From Halopenitus persicus (GTDB lineage Archaea > Halobacteriota > Halobacteria > Halobacteriales > Haloferacaceae), in contig NZ_AP017558.1 of NCBI RefSeq assembly GCF_002355635.1, positions 248,001 through 312,000 on the forward strand: a DNA stretch of 64,000 nt, read 5' to 3'. Below, piece after piece: positions 36,655 to 44,980 of the stretch. Made by a program: the position numbers and the translations under genes. Under the pieces are notes generated by a model that saw only the letters and a list, made by a program, of their open reading frames with translations, was not told the origin of the DNA and did not search any database. Position 1 is the stretch's first letter. Each line of letters begins with the position of its first letter.

Positions 36655-36742
36655 CTTCACGTGAAGCGGTGGTGTGTCTCCGCGGCGATTCGCCCATCTC
36701 AGCCCGTGAACCGCGGTTTTTCACGTGAAGTAGTGGTGTGTC
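36655..36742 (+). repeat. Right arm of an 88-bp inverted repeat (two A boxes)
   Basis: This is the mirror image of 36010-36097, with A boxes at 36655 and 36719 and the reverse-complement spacer. A fifth A box follows at 36788-36811 and has no counterpart on the left. Confidence 0.8.
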
Positions 36743-36962
36743 TCCCTAGACGATCATCGTTGATCAGAACCCACGTGATCGACGAGGCTTCACGTGAAGC
36801 GGTGGTGTGTCCGTGTCCGATCGACATCGATGGGAGCGGACGCTGGCAGTGCTGCGGTGACGGGATGGTCGATCCGACACGGAACGCGTAACCGGTGGGA
36901 TGTGTCCCCGGGCAGTGTCCGATTCCGGTAGCCCTTTACTCGCGAATGCTGCTTCATCAGAT

Positions 36963-37883
36963 ATGAATGGGAAACGGGTCCTCGTCACCGGCGGGGCGGG
37001 ATTCATCGGGTCGAACCTCGCGAACCACCTTGCGGGCGAGAACGACGTCGTCGCGATCGACGATCTGTATCTCGGGACGCCGGAGAACCTCGCGGCGGAC
37101 GTCGAGTTCCACGAGACGAGCGTGCTCGATGACGACCTGCCGACCGCGGACGTCGACGTCGTCTACCACCTCGCGGCGTTGTCCTCCTACACGATGCACG
37201 AGGAGGATCCGGCCGAGGGCGCACGCGTCAACGTCGAGGGGTTCGTGAACACGGTCGAGCAGGCTCGCGAGGATGGGTGTGAGACGGTCGTCTACGCGTC
37301 GACGTCCTCGATCTACGGCGACCGGACCGAGCCCTCGCCGGAAACGATGGCCGTGGAGGCCCGGACGGGCTACGAAGCGTCGAAACTCGCCCGGGAGCGG
37401 TACGCCGAGTACTTCCACAACCACTACGGGATGCAGCTGGCCGGGCTGCGGTTCTTCTCGGTGTATCAGGGGTTCGGCGGCAACGAGGAACACAAGGGCG
37501 AGTACGCGAACACGGTCGCGCAGTTCGCGGACGCCATCGCGAACGGCGAGCGCCCGGAGCTGTTCGGCGACGGGTCACAGACGCGGGACTTCACCCACGT
37601 CGACGACGTGGTTCAGGCCTGCGAGCTCGCCGCCGAGCACCGGTTGCAGGGGATCTACAACGTCGGGACCGGCGAGAGCTACTCGTTCAACGAGATGGTC
37701 GCGCTGATCAACGAGGCGTTGGGGACCGACGTCGAGCCGAAATACATCGAGAATCCCCTCGACGTGTACGTCCACGACACGATGGCGGAGACGGAGCGGA
37801 TCGAGGAGGCAACCGGCTGGGAGCCCGAGATCGGGTTCGAGGAGGGGGTTGAGAAGGTGTGTGAGGGGTACAGTCAATATTAG
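36963..37883 (+). CDS. NAD-dependent sugar-nucleotide epimerase/dehydratase (copy 2)
   Basis: This is a paralogue of the enzyme at 17610 with identical length (306 residues). It has the NAD motif VTGGAGFIGSN, STSSIYG, the YEASK catalytic pair and GDGSQTRDFTHVDDV. DNA identity is very high around 37496-37560 (for example GAACACGGTCGCGCAGTTCG). The ATG at 36963 precedes the Rossmann fold; the frame upstream to 36900 is non-coding. It is the last high-GC gene before the low-GC island. Function as for copy 1: interconversion or dehydration of UDP-sugars. Confidence 0.9.
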   Translation: MNGKRVLVTGGAGFIGSNLANHLAGENDVVAIDDLYLGTPENLAADVEFHETSVLDDDLPTADVDVVYHLAALSSYTMHEEDPAEGARVNVEGFVNTVEQAREDGCETVVYASTSSIYGDRTEPSPETMAVEARTGYEASKLARERYAEYFHNHYGMQLAGLRFFSVYQGFGGNEEHKGEYANTVAQFADAIANGERPELFGDGSQTRDFTHVDDVVQACELAAEHRLQGIYNVGTGESYSFNEMVALINEALGTDVEPKYIENPLDVYVHDTMAETERIEEATGWEPEIGFEEGVEKVCEGYSQY

Positions 37884-38658
37884 ATCAACTAGATAGCGTT
37901 ACTCTAGGTCACTAACAAAAATTTGAGATCTTGTGTAGCAATTGTTGATTTCACAGGGTTGCGTTGACCGTGTGTTTGAGTGCTTCTCGTTCCGGTTTGC
38001 GGTAGATTTCTTGCCTGAGCTAAAACACGCGGAAGTATTCGTGAGTTCCGTATAATCGTCCTGATATGTGCAGTATAAAACAAATTGCTTTGTTGAATTA
38101 TAGCCTCTGAGTCGGGGAGAATCCGAGGCCATCTTGAAACCACCATCATCAGTGTTTCACGAGTTGAATAAATACTGATCAGCCGTAGAAACACCGCTAT
38201 TCAACACAGCACAACAAATTGTATGTAATTCGCCAATTCCAACGCCCTATGGAGATTCAATAGAGCCAATCACATCGACCGCACTAGATACGTTCCGATC
38301 CGTCGAGTGCTTCGAGAGTGTCTTGGTCGCAGTTCGGACACATTGGGGCTGCCTAGGTGACATTGAGCCGCCGCTCACCGATGGCGTTAAGCAGATCCAG
38401 CTGGAATCCTATTATGCCTAGTCCTGCAAAATCAGCAAGTCTCTCACCGAGGGGGGCGTTCAGTACATATATCCGTTGTTCTTTCGGCGAGGGACGTTGA
38501 TCCTGTGATCAGTAGCCAGTTCCGCTACGCTACAGCAGAGCGTCACGGCAAAACGTCTCGAAATCTGGAACTGATCCGGCGTCCATCGACGGGCCACTCC
38601 GAATCAATCGCTTCCATTGGTTTTATTACACGGTTTCGACAAGGTATATTGAGAATTT
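37884..38658. other. Gene-poor left edge of the low-GC island
   Basis: These 775 bases hold no intact gene. GC falls sharply just after the epimerase stop. A 131-bp dispersed repeat lies at 38081-38211. The rest has no recognisable protein similarity in any frame and may be decayed mobile DNA. Confidence 0.5.
38081..38211. repeat. 131-bp dispersed repeat, copy A
   Basis: This segment (with CTCTGAGTCGGGGAGAATCC and ending TTCAACACAGCA) is about three quarters identical to 47662-47792, in the same orientation and of the same length. The minus-strand translations also agree (VVSRWPRILPDSE here, VVSRLPRIHPDSE there), which suggests a remnant of a once-coding element. Confidence 0.75.
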
Positions 38659-39480
38659 ATGTCGGATATGACGATCTCCGCTCTAGTTCCCACCTACGCC
38701 GGCGACGATGCTAATGAGCTACAGCAGGCCGTCAAAAGCTTGCTTGATCAAACACGACAACCAGATGAACTCGTCGTCGTTGAGGATGGTCCCCTTTCTG
38801 ATGATTTGATAGAAACCCTCGACCAACTTAAGGACAGGTCTAACGTTCCGTTTGTCCAGGAACAACTGTCTGATAACATCGGACAGGGTGGTGCACGGCG
38901 GGCAGGCGTTGTAAGAGCGTCTGGCGATCTGATTGCGTTTCACGATGCAGACGATCTCGCTGTCCCGCGACGGCTAGAAAAGTCACTCACTGCGCTGCGG
39001 GAGACTGGTGCTGATCTCGTCGGTGGATACATTGAGGAGTTCGAAGACGATCCAAGCGAACCACACGCACTCCGTAAAGTTCCCTGTGATCCCGAGGGAG
39101 TACGCGAGTACGCAAAAACCCGGTCGCCCATTAATCAGACGACTGTCCTCGCCAAGCGCGATGCGGTTCTCGAAGCTGGGAACTACCGTGCAGTCAATCG
39201 TATGGAAGACTACGAGCTATGGATCAGGATGCTCGTCGCCGGCTACGAACTACGGAATATCCCGGAAGTACTGGCGAAGGTCAGAGCCGGCAAGTCGATG
39301 TTCGGCCGGCGTGGTGGCCTGGAATACGCCAGAGAGGAGGTCCGTATACAGCGATATATGCTAGAACTCGACTTCATTTCGCGCCGTCAGGCCGTATTTA
39401 ATGCCCTCACGAGAGGTGGCGTACGCCTGTTGCCAAATTTCGTTCGAGGCTGGATTTACCGGACGCTGTTACGGAAATAG
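38659..39480 (+). CDS. GT2-family glycosyltransferase
   Basis: This soluble GT-A enzyme of 273 residues has ISALVPTYAGDDANEL, VVVEDGPLSDD, the DxD-type AFHDADDLAVPRRLEK and the acceptor-site NRMEDYELWIRML. The C-terminal helices (about 225-273) are amphipathic and may bind the membrane. It is the first gene of the low-GC island and faces a convergent GT2. The family acts on nucleotide-sugar donors; substrate unknown. The ATG at 38659 immediately precedes the first strand. Confidence 0.87.
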   Translation: MSDMTISALVPTYAGDDANELQQAVKSLLDQTRQPDELVVVEDGPLSDDLIETLDQLKDRSNVPFVQEQLSDNIGQGGARRAGVVRASGDLIAFHDADDLAVPRRLEKSLTALRETGADLVGGYIEEFEDDPSEPHALRKVPCDPEGVREYAKTRSPINQTTVLAKRDAVLEAGNYRAVNRMEDYELWIRMLVAGYELRNIPEVLAKVRAGKSMFGRRGGLEYAREEVRIQRYMLELDFISRRQAVFNALTRGGVRLLPNFVRGWIYRTLLRK

Positions 39481-39509
39481 GAGAGTAGAGGGCGGGTACT
39501 AGAATCCAA

Positions 39510-40421
39510 TCAGTACCATAACCGACCATAATTCCGTTTCAGATATTGCTCTGTCCGGGAATTGATCGGCGATCGGTTTGTTGAGCGCGCTATCTTTATG
39601 CCGCGACGGATGCCAAGTACGTATTCGTGAATATTATTATTTTGAATTGATTGAGTGAAAAAATATAACAGCCACACAAAAAGGTAGGTAGGTAAATACT
39701 TTACTGGAAGGTGTTTGTATGCAATGAATATTCGATTTGCAACACGGTAGTACGTTTCTGTATGTCCAGTCGTCTCTGTCGAAATAACGGGTTGCTGTGG
39801 ACGGTGGTGGACAATGACTTCTGGGTTGTATAGAATATTAAATCCCTCGTCGATAGCTCGGTAGGACAAATCCAACTCCTCAGACCCATACATAAATTTG
39901 TCAACATACGCACCACACGTCTCGATCACGTCACGTTTGATCGCGTGACCTGCCCCGATATAGTACGAAACCGGAAACTTAGTATTGAGGTTCGTCCTGT
40001 CCACCGCATTCTTCGGGAGGGGAACGCGAATCTTCTCGTTTTGCTCTCCGGGATTGTCTACGACACGGAATGCCTGTATTCCAATTCGGTCCTCAAAGGC
40101 ATCAAGGATCGAACTGAGTGCACTTTTATCGGGGAAATACGCATCATCGTCGAGGAAAACCAGTACATCACCTCGGGCGTTCTCAATCAACCAGTTCCGG
40201 CTGCCTGCGACACCTCGGAAATCCATCTTATGTGTACAGGTAACCCGATGATTCTCTGTGAGGTCCGCAATTCTATCGCAAGAATCTATTTCTTCAGAGC
40301 TATCCAGAATGAGGAGCTCGAAGTCTGGATGGTTTTGGTCGAGAATGCTTTCAACGCAAGTCCGAAGTCTTTCTGGACGATTACTCGTCGCTACCAACAC
40401 AGAGACAGCTGGCTGATCCAC
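39510..40421 (-). CDS. GT2-family glycosyltransferase
   Basis: The 303-residue GT-A protein has VSVLVATSNRPERLR, LILDSSEE, the DxD-type LVFLDDDAYFPD and the acceptor motif YGSEELDLSYRA. A hydrophobic segment near residues 240-258 (LPTYLFVWLLYFFTQ) suggests membrane association. It is rhamnosyltransferase-like in layout. The start is GTG at 40421; a TATA-like TTTATTATA about 27 bases upstream fits a leaderless transcript. It is divergent from the sulfatase-like gene at 40511. Confidence 0.85.
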   Translation of the reverse strand: MDQPAVSVLVATSNRPERLRTCVESILDQNHPDFELLILDSSEEIDSCDRIADLTENHRVTCTHKMDFRGVAGSRNWLIENARGDVLVFLDDDAYFPDKSALSSILDAFEDRIGIQAFRVVDNPGEQNEKIRVPLPKNAVDRTNLNTKFPVSYYIGAGHAIKRDVIETCGAYVDKFMYGSEELDLSYRAIDEGFNILYNPEVIVHHRPQQPVISTETTGHTETYYRVANRIFIAYKHLPVKYLPTYLFVWLLYFFTQSIQNNNIHEYVLGIRRGIKIARSTNRSPINSRTEQYLKRNYGRLWY

Positions 40422-40442
40422 ACCGAAATCTGGAAGTACATC

Positions 40443-40452
40443 TATAATAAAT
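40443..40452 (-). promoter_or_regulatory. TATA-like element before the GT2 gene
   Basis: On the minus strand AATTTATTATAG lies about 27 bases before the GTG at 40421. That is the distance expected for a haloarchaeal TATA box driving a leaderless mRNA, and it supports the GTG start. Confidence 0.5.
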
Positions 40453-40510
40453 TCGTTGGTATGCTATTCGAAGGGTCTAGAAGTAATATGATGAAACGTC
40501 TGGGGTGATT

Positions 40511-41431
40511 ATGTACTCACTATCTCAGTTAAAAGAAGGACTTCGACATCCAGCACTGTTCTTTCGAGAGTTGAATCGGTACTATCATACACGGATGTAT
40601 ACTCGTCAATACAATACAGCAGGTATCGATCTGTTCTCTGAAGATTGGGACACGTGTGTCATTCTGGATGCTTGCCGGTATGACGTATTTGAGGCACACT
40701 CAAATATTGAGGGACGGTTGGAATATCGCCAATCACAGGCTTCTTCTACCGTCGATTTTCTCAAATCAAATTTCGGAGACCGTGACCTAAAGGATACCGT
40801 ATACGTGACCGCCAACCCACAGTTGTATCGATACCGCGACAAAATTAATACGGATCTACATACAGTGGTCCACATCTGGGAGGACGATGGTTGGGATGAG
40901 AAATCAGGAACGGTACTCCCCGAAACTGTGACAAAATACGCGATCGAGGCTGCTGAGACATATCCAAAGAAACGACTGGTGGTCCATTATATGCAACCAC
41001 ACTATCCGTTCGTTTATGGAGATGCCGAATTCGGAAGAGACCATCTGCAGAAGAGAGATCCCGATGAGGCGAACCCCTGGTATAAGAAGTTGTATGGGGA
41101 GTTGGATATTACAAGAGATCGGCTGTGGACAGCATACGTAGAGAACCTAAAAGGTGCCCTCCCCCACGTAAAAAAGTTTCTTTCGCAGACTAAAGGAAGA
41201 ACGATAGTCACTGCTGATCACGGAAATATGTTCGGTGAGCAGTCTTTCCCTATCCCGATCCGGGAGTGGGGTCACCCCCATACCACGTTCACAGAGGAAC
41301 TTGTGAAAGTCCCGTGGCTCGTAGTTGAGGATGGATCCAGACGCGAGATCGTTCCGGAGGAGAGCAACGCATCCCCCGACGTGGATAGCAATGTGAGCGA
41401 CCGACTACAGCAACTAGGCTATCGGAGTTGA
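40511..41431 (+). CDS. Sulfatase-like protein of the DACRYD type
   Basis: This 306-residue alkaline-phosphatase-superfamily protein has EDWDTCVILDACRYDVFE (metal Asp), the Ser/Thr-rich SQASSTVDFL as the likely nucleophile region, VHYMQPHYPF and VTADHGNMFGE. It ends in RLQQLGYRS. It is shorter than true sulfatases and is found in archaeal surface-glycan loci. An in-frame GTG at 40505 precedes the chosen ATG. The paralogue at 44053-46111 is broken by an insertion sequence. A phospho- or sulfo-group hydrolase/transferase acting on glycan is likely. Confidence 0.8.
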   Translation: MYSLSQLKEGLRHPALFFRELNRYYHTRMYTRQYNTAGIDLFSEDWDTCVILDACRYDVFEAHSNIEGRLEYRQSQASSTVDFLKSNFGDRDLKDTVYVTANPQLYRYRDKINTDLHTVVHIWEDDGWDEKSGTVLPETVTKYAIEAAETYPKKRLVVHYMQPHYPFVYGDAEFGRDHLQKRDPDEANPWYKKLYGELDITRDRLWTAYVENLKGALPHVKKFLSQTKGRTIVTADHGNMFGEQSFPIPIREWGHPHTTFTEELVKVPWLVVEDGSRREIVPEESNASPDVDSNVSDRLQQLGYRS

Positions 41432-41437
41432 TCCAAT

Positions 41438-42547
41438 TCACTGAGAAAGGGTTTTGTGGTACACATCTAGAACTCCCTCGGCAGTTTGCTCCCACGAAAA
41501 CTCATTCGCTCTATCTCGGGCCCGTTTGGCAAGTTCGATTCGTTTAGCGTCGTCGGTGAGGAGTTCGTCAGTCGCTCTCGCCACCGCATTCGGGCGGAGC
41601 GGATCTCCTACGAGTACGGCGCCATCATCAACAATTTCCGGGACAGCGAACCGATCAGATGTGACGACTGGGCATCCACAGGCCATCGCTTCTAGATTGG
41701 TAAGCCCGAATGTTTCATGGAGCGTTGGGTTCACAAGCGCTTTTGCCCCACTGTAGAGCATCGGGAGATGTTTCTCCGGAACGAATCCAAGGTCGGTCAC
41801 GGCTGACCTGATCCCCAAAGTCAGAATGGTTTCATCCATTTCTGACTCGTGCCAGCCGCCACCCGCCAGCACAAGTGTGAGATTCGGGTGCGATCGCCTG
41901 AGTTGTGCGAACGCCCGCAAAAGTGTGTCCCTATTCTTCTTCCGCATATAATTGTTAACGTTCAGAAGATACGGGCCAGTGATCCCGTACGTAGCTTCGA
42001 GTTCCGACAGTGGGTTCGCGACGGGCCGATACAACTCGTCAACGCCAGAGTAGACGGTGGTAAGTTTTTCTGGTGGGATCGAAAGCGCATCTTCGATGTT
42101 TGCTGCGAGCGTCTCAGACACCGTGATGTACGAGTCAATTTGGTCAAGCAAACCTAGGAGTCCGTACATTTTCAGTACTGGTTTACTGATATACCGGAAT
42201 TTCCATGGTGCATACTCCGGTAGCATAAATGCGAGGTCTCCGTGAATTGTTACAACAGTCTTCACTGATAATCCGAAGACGAGTGGTCGTCTGTATGGGA
42301 TGTAGTTATAGTGGAGTAAATCGAGATCGAGACCCGCAATTCCACGCTCAAACGCACACGGCTTTCGTGACAGGATGATCTCCGTTGCCCGGTCGTAAAG
42401 CTCCCTATCTGACTCCTCGTAATGTATGAGTGAGAGGTTTAGATCTGGACTCTCCAGATCAAGGAGAGAGTGGCAGAGGTTCTCAAGGTAGACGTTGGGC
42501 CCGGAGGGGCCGAAGTCAAGTGGTGCAGTGACGATGCCGACATCCAT
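41438..42547 (-). CDS. GT4-family glycosyltransferase
   Basis: This 369-residue GT-B enzyme has an N-terminal DVGIVTAPLDFGPSGPNVYL, VVTIHGD and a C-terminal domain with LLNVNNYMRKKNRDTLLRAF, LVLAGGGW and the E-x7-E motif HETFGLTNLEAMACGCPVV. The open frame runs far upstream to 42883, but the ATG at 42547 sits right at the first strand. It is convergent with the sulfatase-like gene, 6 bases apart. It probably adds a hexose during assembly of the island's glycan. Confidence 0.9.
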   Translation of the reverse strand: MDVGIVTAPLDFGPSGPNVYLENLCHSLLDLESPDLNLSLIHYEESDRELYDRATEIILSRKPCAFERGIAGLDLDLLHYNYIPYRRPLVFGLSVKTVVTIHGDLAFMLPEYAPWKFRYISKPVLKMYGLLGLLDQIDSYITVSETLAANIEDALSIPPEKLTTVYSGVDELYRPVANPLSELEATYGITGPYLLNVNNYMRKKNRDTLLRAFAQLRRSHPNLTLVLAGGGWHESEMDETILTLGIRSAVTDLGFVPEKHLPMLYSGAKALVNPTLHETFGLTNLEAMACGCPVVTSDRFAVPEIVDDGAVLVGDPLRPNAVARATDELLTDDAKRIELAKRARDRANEFSWEQTAEGVLDVYHKTLSQ

Positions 42548-42888
42548 TTGTGTAGCGTAGTCTGCGCTACTGAGTTGAATAAATGTAGCGCTCTTGTGAA
42601 GCAGATTGCAAATGTCGGCTGCTGGATTACGTCGATTTCTCAACTTTATGATTGCTAATGCCATCACGGCTAAAGACGTGGACATCAACGTTATCAACGC
42701 CGCTACAACTTCCAAGCGGGGTTGGAGAGTACGAATTGGATGGTGATCTAGCGGACTCATCATAGCGAAAGGACACAACCGTAACAGTAATCGCCAACTT
42801 AAACAGTTCAACGCTGGTCTCGGTGTGGCCATATAGGGATCTGATGAATCGCTGTAAGACGACGGGATAGGTCGCCAAATCAAAGGAA
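42548..42888. other. Gene-free stretch left of the IS5 remnant
   Basis: There is no gene. It includes a short hairpin (CACGGCTAAAGACGTG, about 42666-42681) that resembles the subterminal hairpins of haloarchaeal IS200/IS605-type elements. No TnpA or TnpB sequence is present, so the link is tentative. Confidence 0.4.
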
Positions 42889-42936
42889 GTGAAGCGGGAA
42901 ATCGGCGATGCCTATGTCGAAGATCTCCCGCTTCAC
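42889..42936 (+). promoter_or_regulatory. Start-codon hairpin of the IS5-family transposase
   Basis: A perfect 11-base inverted repeat (GTGAAGCGGGA...TCCCGCTTCAC) encloses the transposase ATG at 42914, with CCTATG in the loop. Such a hairpin would hide the start in mRNA and limit translation from outside promoters. Confidence 0.6.
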
Positions 42937-43105
42937 GAGCAAGGCGGTCACGTTAGCTAAAAATGCTGTTGGTGGCCGACTACGCCGTCGTTTCTCTCCA
43001 CTGTCTCCGGATTTACCTAGAGAAATCCTACCGCAGGGCGCTTGGTCTCCTGAGCGAGATGCCATATGTATTGGCCGAGATCGGCTCGTCGTGTTAAGTT
43101 AAGGA

Positions 43106-43153
43106 TGAGGCGGTCAGAGTTTCAGATTCCTATGGCCGAAACCGACCGCCTCA
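43106..43153 (+). promoter_or_regulatory. Start-codon hairpin of the IS6-family transposase
   Basis: A perfect 10-base inverted repeat (TGAGGCGGTC...GACCGCCTCA) encloses the ATG at 43132 within TTCCTATGG. The arrangement is the same as in the IS5 remnant, although the transposase families differ. Confidence 0.6.
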
Positions 43154-43764
43154 GAAAGTCTACCGAGTGGATCGACTTGGGTTTTGTGGAGCGAGAGCGG
43201 ACACCCCGCGAGATCATTGAAAAGGGTATTCACCACCATCTTGCAGGACTCTCACTTTCGAATACAGTTGTTCTTCTTGAGGAGTTGGGTGTCGATCGGA
43301 GTAGAACAGCGGTCCATAACTGGGTTCAAAAGGCTGATCTACAGCCAGCTGGCGGTGAAAACTCGGATCGCGTTGCTGTTGATCAGAAGGCGATCCGGAT
43401 CAATTCCGAACAGTACTGGCTGTACGCTGCCGTCGATCCCGAAACTAACAGAATCCTCCATTCTCGGCTGTTTCCAACGTATACGATTCCGATCGGTCGA
43501 AAGTTTCTGATCGAATTAGCCGAGAAACACGACGTTGAAGACGCGCTGTTTCTCGTCGATGACGCCGACGATCTCAAAGGAGCACTTCGACGTGAAAATC
43601 TCAGCTTCCGCGTCGAGATCCACGGCTTCAGAAATGCAGTTGAACGTGTCTTTCGTGAAATATAACGAAGAACATCTTCGTTTTCAAACTGTTTCAGCCA
43701 CGTCGACCCACCGACCGCGGAAACGTGGTTACAAGCCCACGCCGTCTGGTGGAATTATGCTTAA
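43132..43764 (+). pseudogene. IS6-family transposase with a premature stop
   Basis: The DDE transposase reads ETDRLRKSTEWIDLGFVERE, HHHLAGLSLSNTVVLLEELG, VAVDQKAIRINSEQYWLYAA and AVERVFREI. It then meets a TAA at 43663 where related proteins have Lys. The frame continues with RRTSSFSNCFSHVDPP to AVWWNYA and a proper stop at 43762-43764, so a single nonsense change removes the last 33 codons. The DDE Glu (AVERVF) is retained before the stop. It is probably inactive or weakly active. Confidence 0.88.
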
Positions 43765-43879
43765 GTTAACACCACGGATCGGCTTGGAAGAGGGCGATCT
43801 CTCTGATCACTCGACGTTGGTAAAGGCGTTTGATAGGTTCGAGATGAAGGTCTGGCGAGTGCTGCTGCGCCTCTCGGTG

Positions 43880-43935
43880 TTCACAAACGCAGAGTTTTTG
43901 TGCAGCCCACAAAATCGCTGTGCGATTTTGGGACG
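43880..43935. repeat. 56-bp hairpin insert inside the IS5 transposase remnant
   Basis: The insert lies between the codons for LLRLS and QLHDTAD. It contains the stem CAAAATCGC-TGT-GCGATTTTG. A similar 58-base insert is found in the decayed IS6 copy near 50.46 kb; both share AACGCAG and a CACAA.AT...TTGG.AC hairpin. Confidence 0.55.
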
Positions 43936-44455
43936 CAGCTGCACGACACTGCTGATCACGCCGCGATAGACGCGACGTTCTTCGACCGGATCACAAGATA
44001 GCTGCCCATCAACAATGTGTGAGACAAGAGCGAATGCGTTAATGACTGCTAGTCAGAGGTATCCGAGATCGCGTAGTTGTGCTTCAATCACCTTATCGTC
44101 AACGTCTTCTGTTTCAATAGGGCGATCGGACGTGATGGTCCGACGGGTCTGATAGGGGAGGATGAGCCACGGTACTATTCTCACCTTCGGGAGCCAACAG
44201 CCTGCCGGATGGAAATATGTCCTAAAAAAAGGACATATGCTATTTTCACCAAACAATTCTCCATGATCCGCGCTTACTACTGATTTTCCGTCAACTTGAT
44301 CAAGCAACCGCTCAACCGAATCAAGGCAAATACATAAATTCTCCTCATAAGCTGTTTTTACTTTTGAATTGCTTATGAGATTTTGTTGGGCTGCTTTGAG
44401 CAATGTACTATAGTAATCGTTAGAACTTTCCGCTCAAAGATTGTTACTATACTCA

Positions 44456-44980
44456 ATGGATCATCTCGACGAGATCTCCGTCGAAGAACTCCAAGACGCC
44501 CTCAACAATGTTGACGGAAACAAGCCGACTCAACGGTTGTTAGCTGCGATCGCGTACAAGGACGGTGTCACGCAGACCGAACTTGCAGAGTGGCATGACA
44601 CCGGGCGAAGAACGATCTACAGCTGGTTGATGCGACTTGATACGGACGAACCGCTTGAGCAAGCTGTGTCTGATGCTCATCGATCTGGGAGAAAACGAAA
44701 GCTCTCAGAATCACAGCAAAAAGAGTTCGAACGAACTGTTCACGAACCGCCCGAGGAAGTTGGGATCGACGCGCCGGCGTGGACGCCGGCGCTCGTTCAG
44801 GAATTTCTCGAAGAAACCTACGGCGTCGAGTACTCTTCTCCGAGTTGTCGGCGGTTGCTGAAAGAAGCTGGACTCAGCTATCAAAAACCTCGACGTACAG
44901 CCGCTGAATCTGAGGAATCCGACCAAGAGGAGTTCCACGACGAGATCAAAAAAAGCGAGCGGAGATGGACGCCACAGTAG
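44456..44980 (+). CDS. IS630-family transposase, N-terminal (helix-turn-helix) frame
   Basis: This frame encodes about 174 residues with winged helix-turn-helix features: GVTQTELAEWHDTGRRTIYS and PEEVGIDAPAWTPALVQEF, the usual start of IS630 transposases. It ends shortly after a run of seven A at 44950-44956 (ATC AAA AAA AGC). A minus-one shift there would join it to the DDE frame as KKKRAEMDATVV. The start is the ATG at 44456; the frame is open a few codons further upstream. Confidence 0.85.
   Translation: MDHLDEISVEELQDALNNVDGNKPTQRLLAAIAYKDGVTQTELAEWHDTGRRTIYSWLMRLDTDEPLEQAVSDAHRSGRKRKLSESQQKEFERTVHEPPEEVGIDAPAWTPALVQEFLEETYGVEYSSPSCRRLLKEAGLSYQKPRRTAAESEESDQEEFHDEIKKSERRWTPQ

Larger units (their letters stand above)
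35854..36962. other. Non-coding repeat-rich locus with origin-like inverted boxes
   Basis: No gene is credible here. The stretch holds two families of boxes. Family A is CTTCACGTGAAGCGGTGGTG followed by TGTC: reverse at 36010-36033 and 36074-36097, forward at 36655-36678, 36719-36742 and 36788-36811. Family B is CACCCCACCGCTTCCGCTGT: 36192-36212 and 36317-36340, with opposite-strand copies at 36411-36436 and, weaker, 36358-36376. Each box is a dyad followed by a G/T-rich run, the layout of archaeal origin recognition boxes. The same GGTGTGTC element ends the boxes beside orc1. No initiator gene is adjacent. Confidence 0.6.
43087..43776 (+). mobile_element. IS6-family insertion sequence (690 bp) with 8-bp target duplication
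   Basis: The ends are CGTCGTGTTAAGTTAAG on the left and the inverted near-match CGTGGTGTTAACTTAAG on the right. The flanks carry the direct repeat GATCGGCT (43079-43086 and 43777-43784), the 8 bases expected for IS6 elements. Joining the flanks restores an IS5-family transposase reading frame, which proves the insertion. Confidence 0.93.
42914..43964 (+). pseudogene. IS5-family transposase remnant, split by an IS6 element
   Basis: The left part (42914-43086) reads MSKISRFTSKAVTLAKNAVGG, then YAVVSLHCLRIYLE-like sequence in a shifted frame, up to SEMPYVLAEIG. The right part (43777 on) continues exactly with GLEEGDLSDHSTLVKAFDRFE and VWRVLLRLS. The IS6-type element at 43087-43776 interrupts it and duplicated GATCGGCT. 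After LLRLS a 56-base hairpin insert shifts the frame before QLHDTADHAAIDATFFDR resumes, and the gene then stops. This is a dead element with at least three lesions. Confidence 0.85.

Noticed and set aside
36010-36811. CRISPR array
   Set aside because: The repeats are inverted as well as direct, irregularly spaced and too few, and no cas genes are present.
42660-42690. An IS200/IS605 element
   Set aside because: Only a short hairpin is similar. No TnpA or TnpB coding sequence or second end was found.
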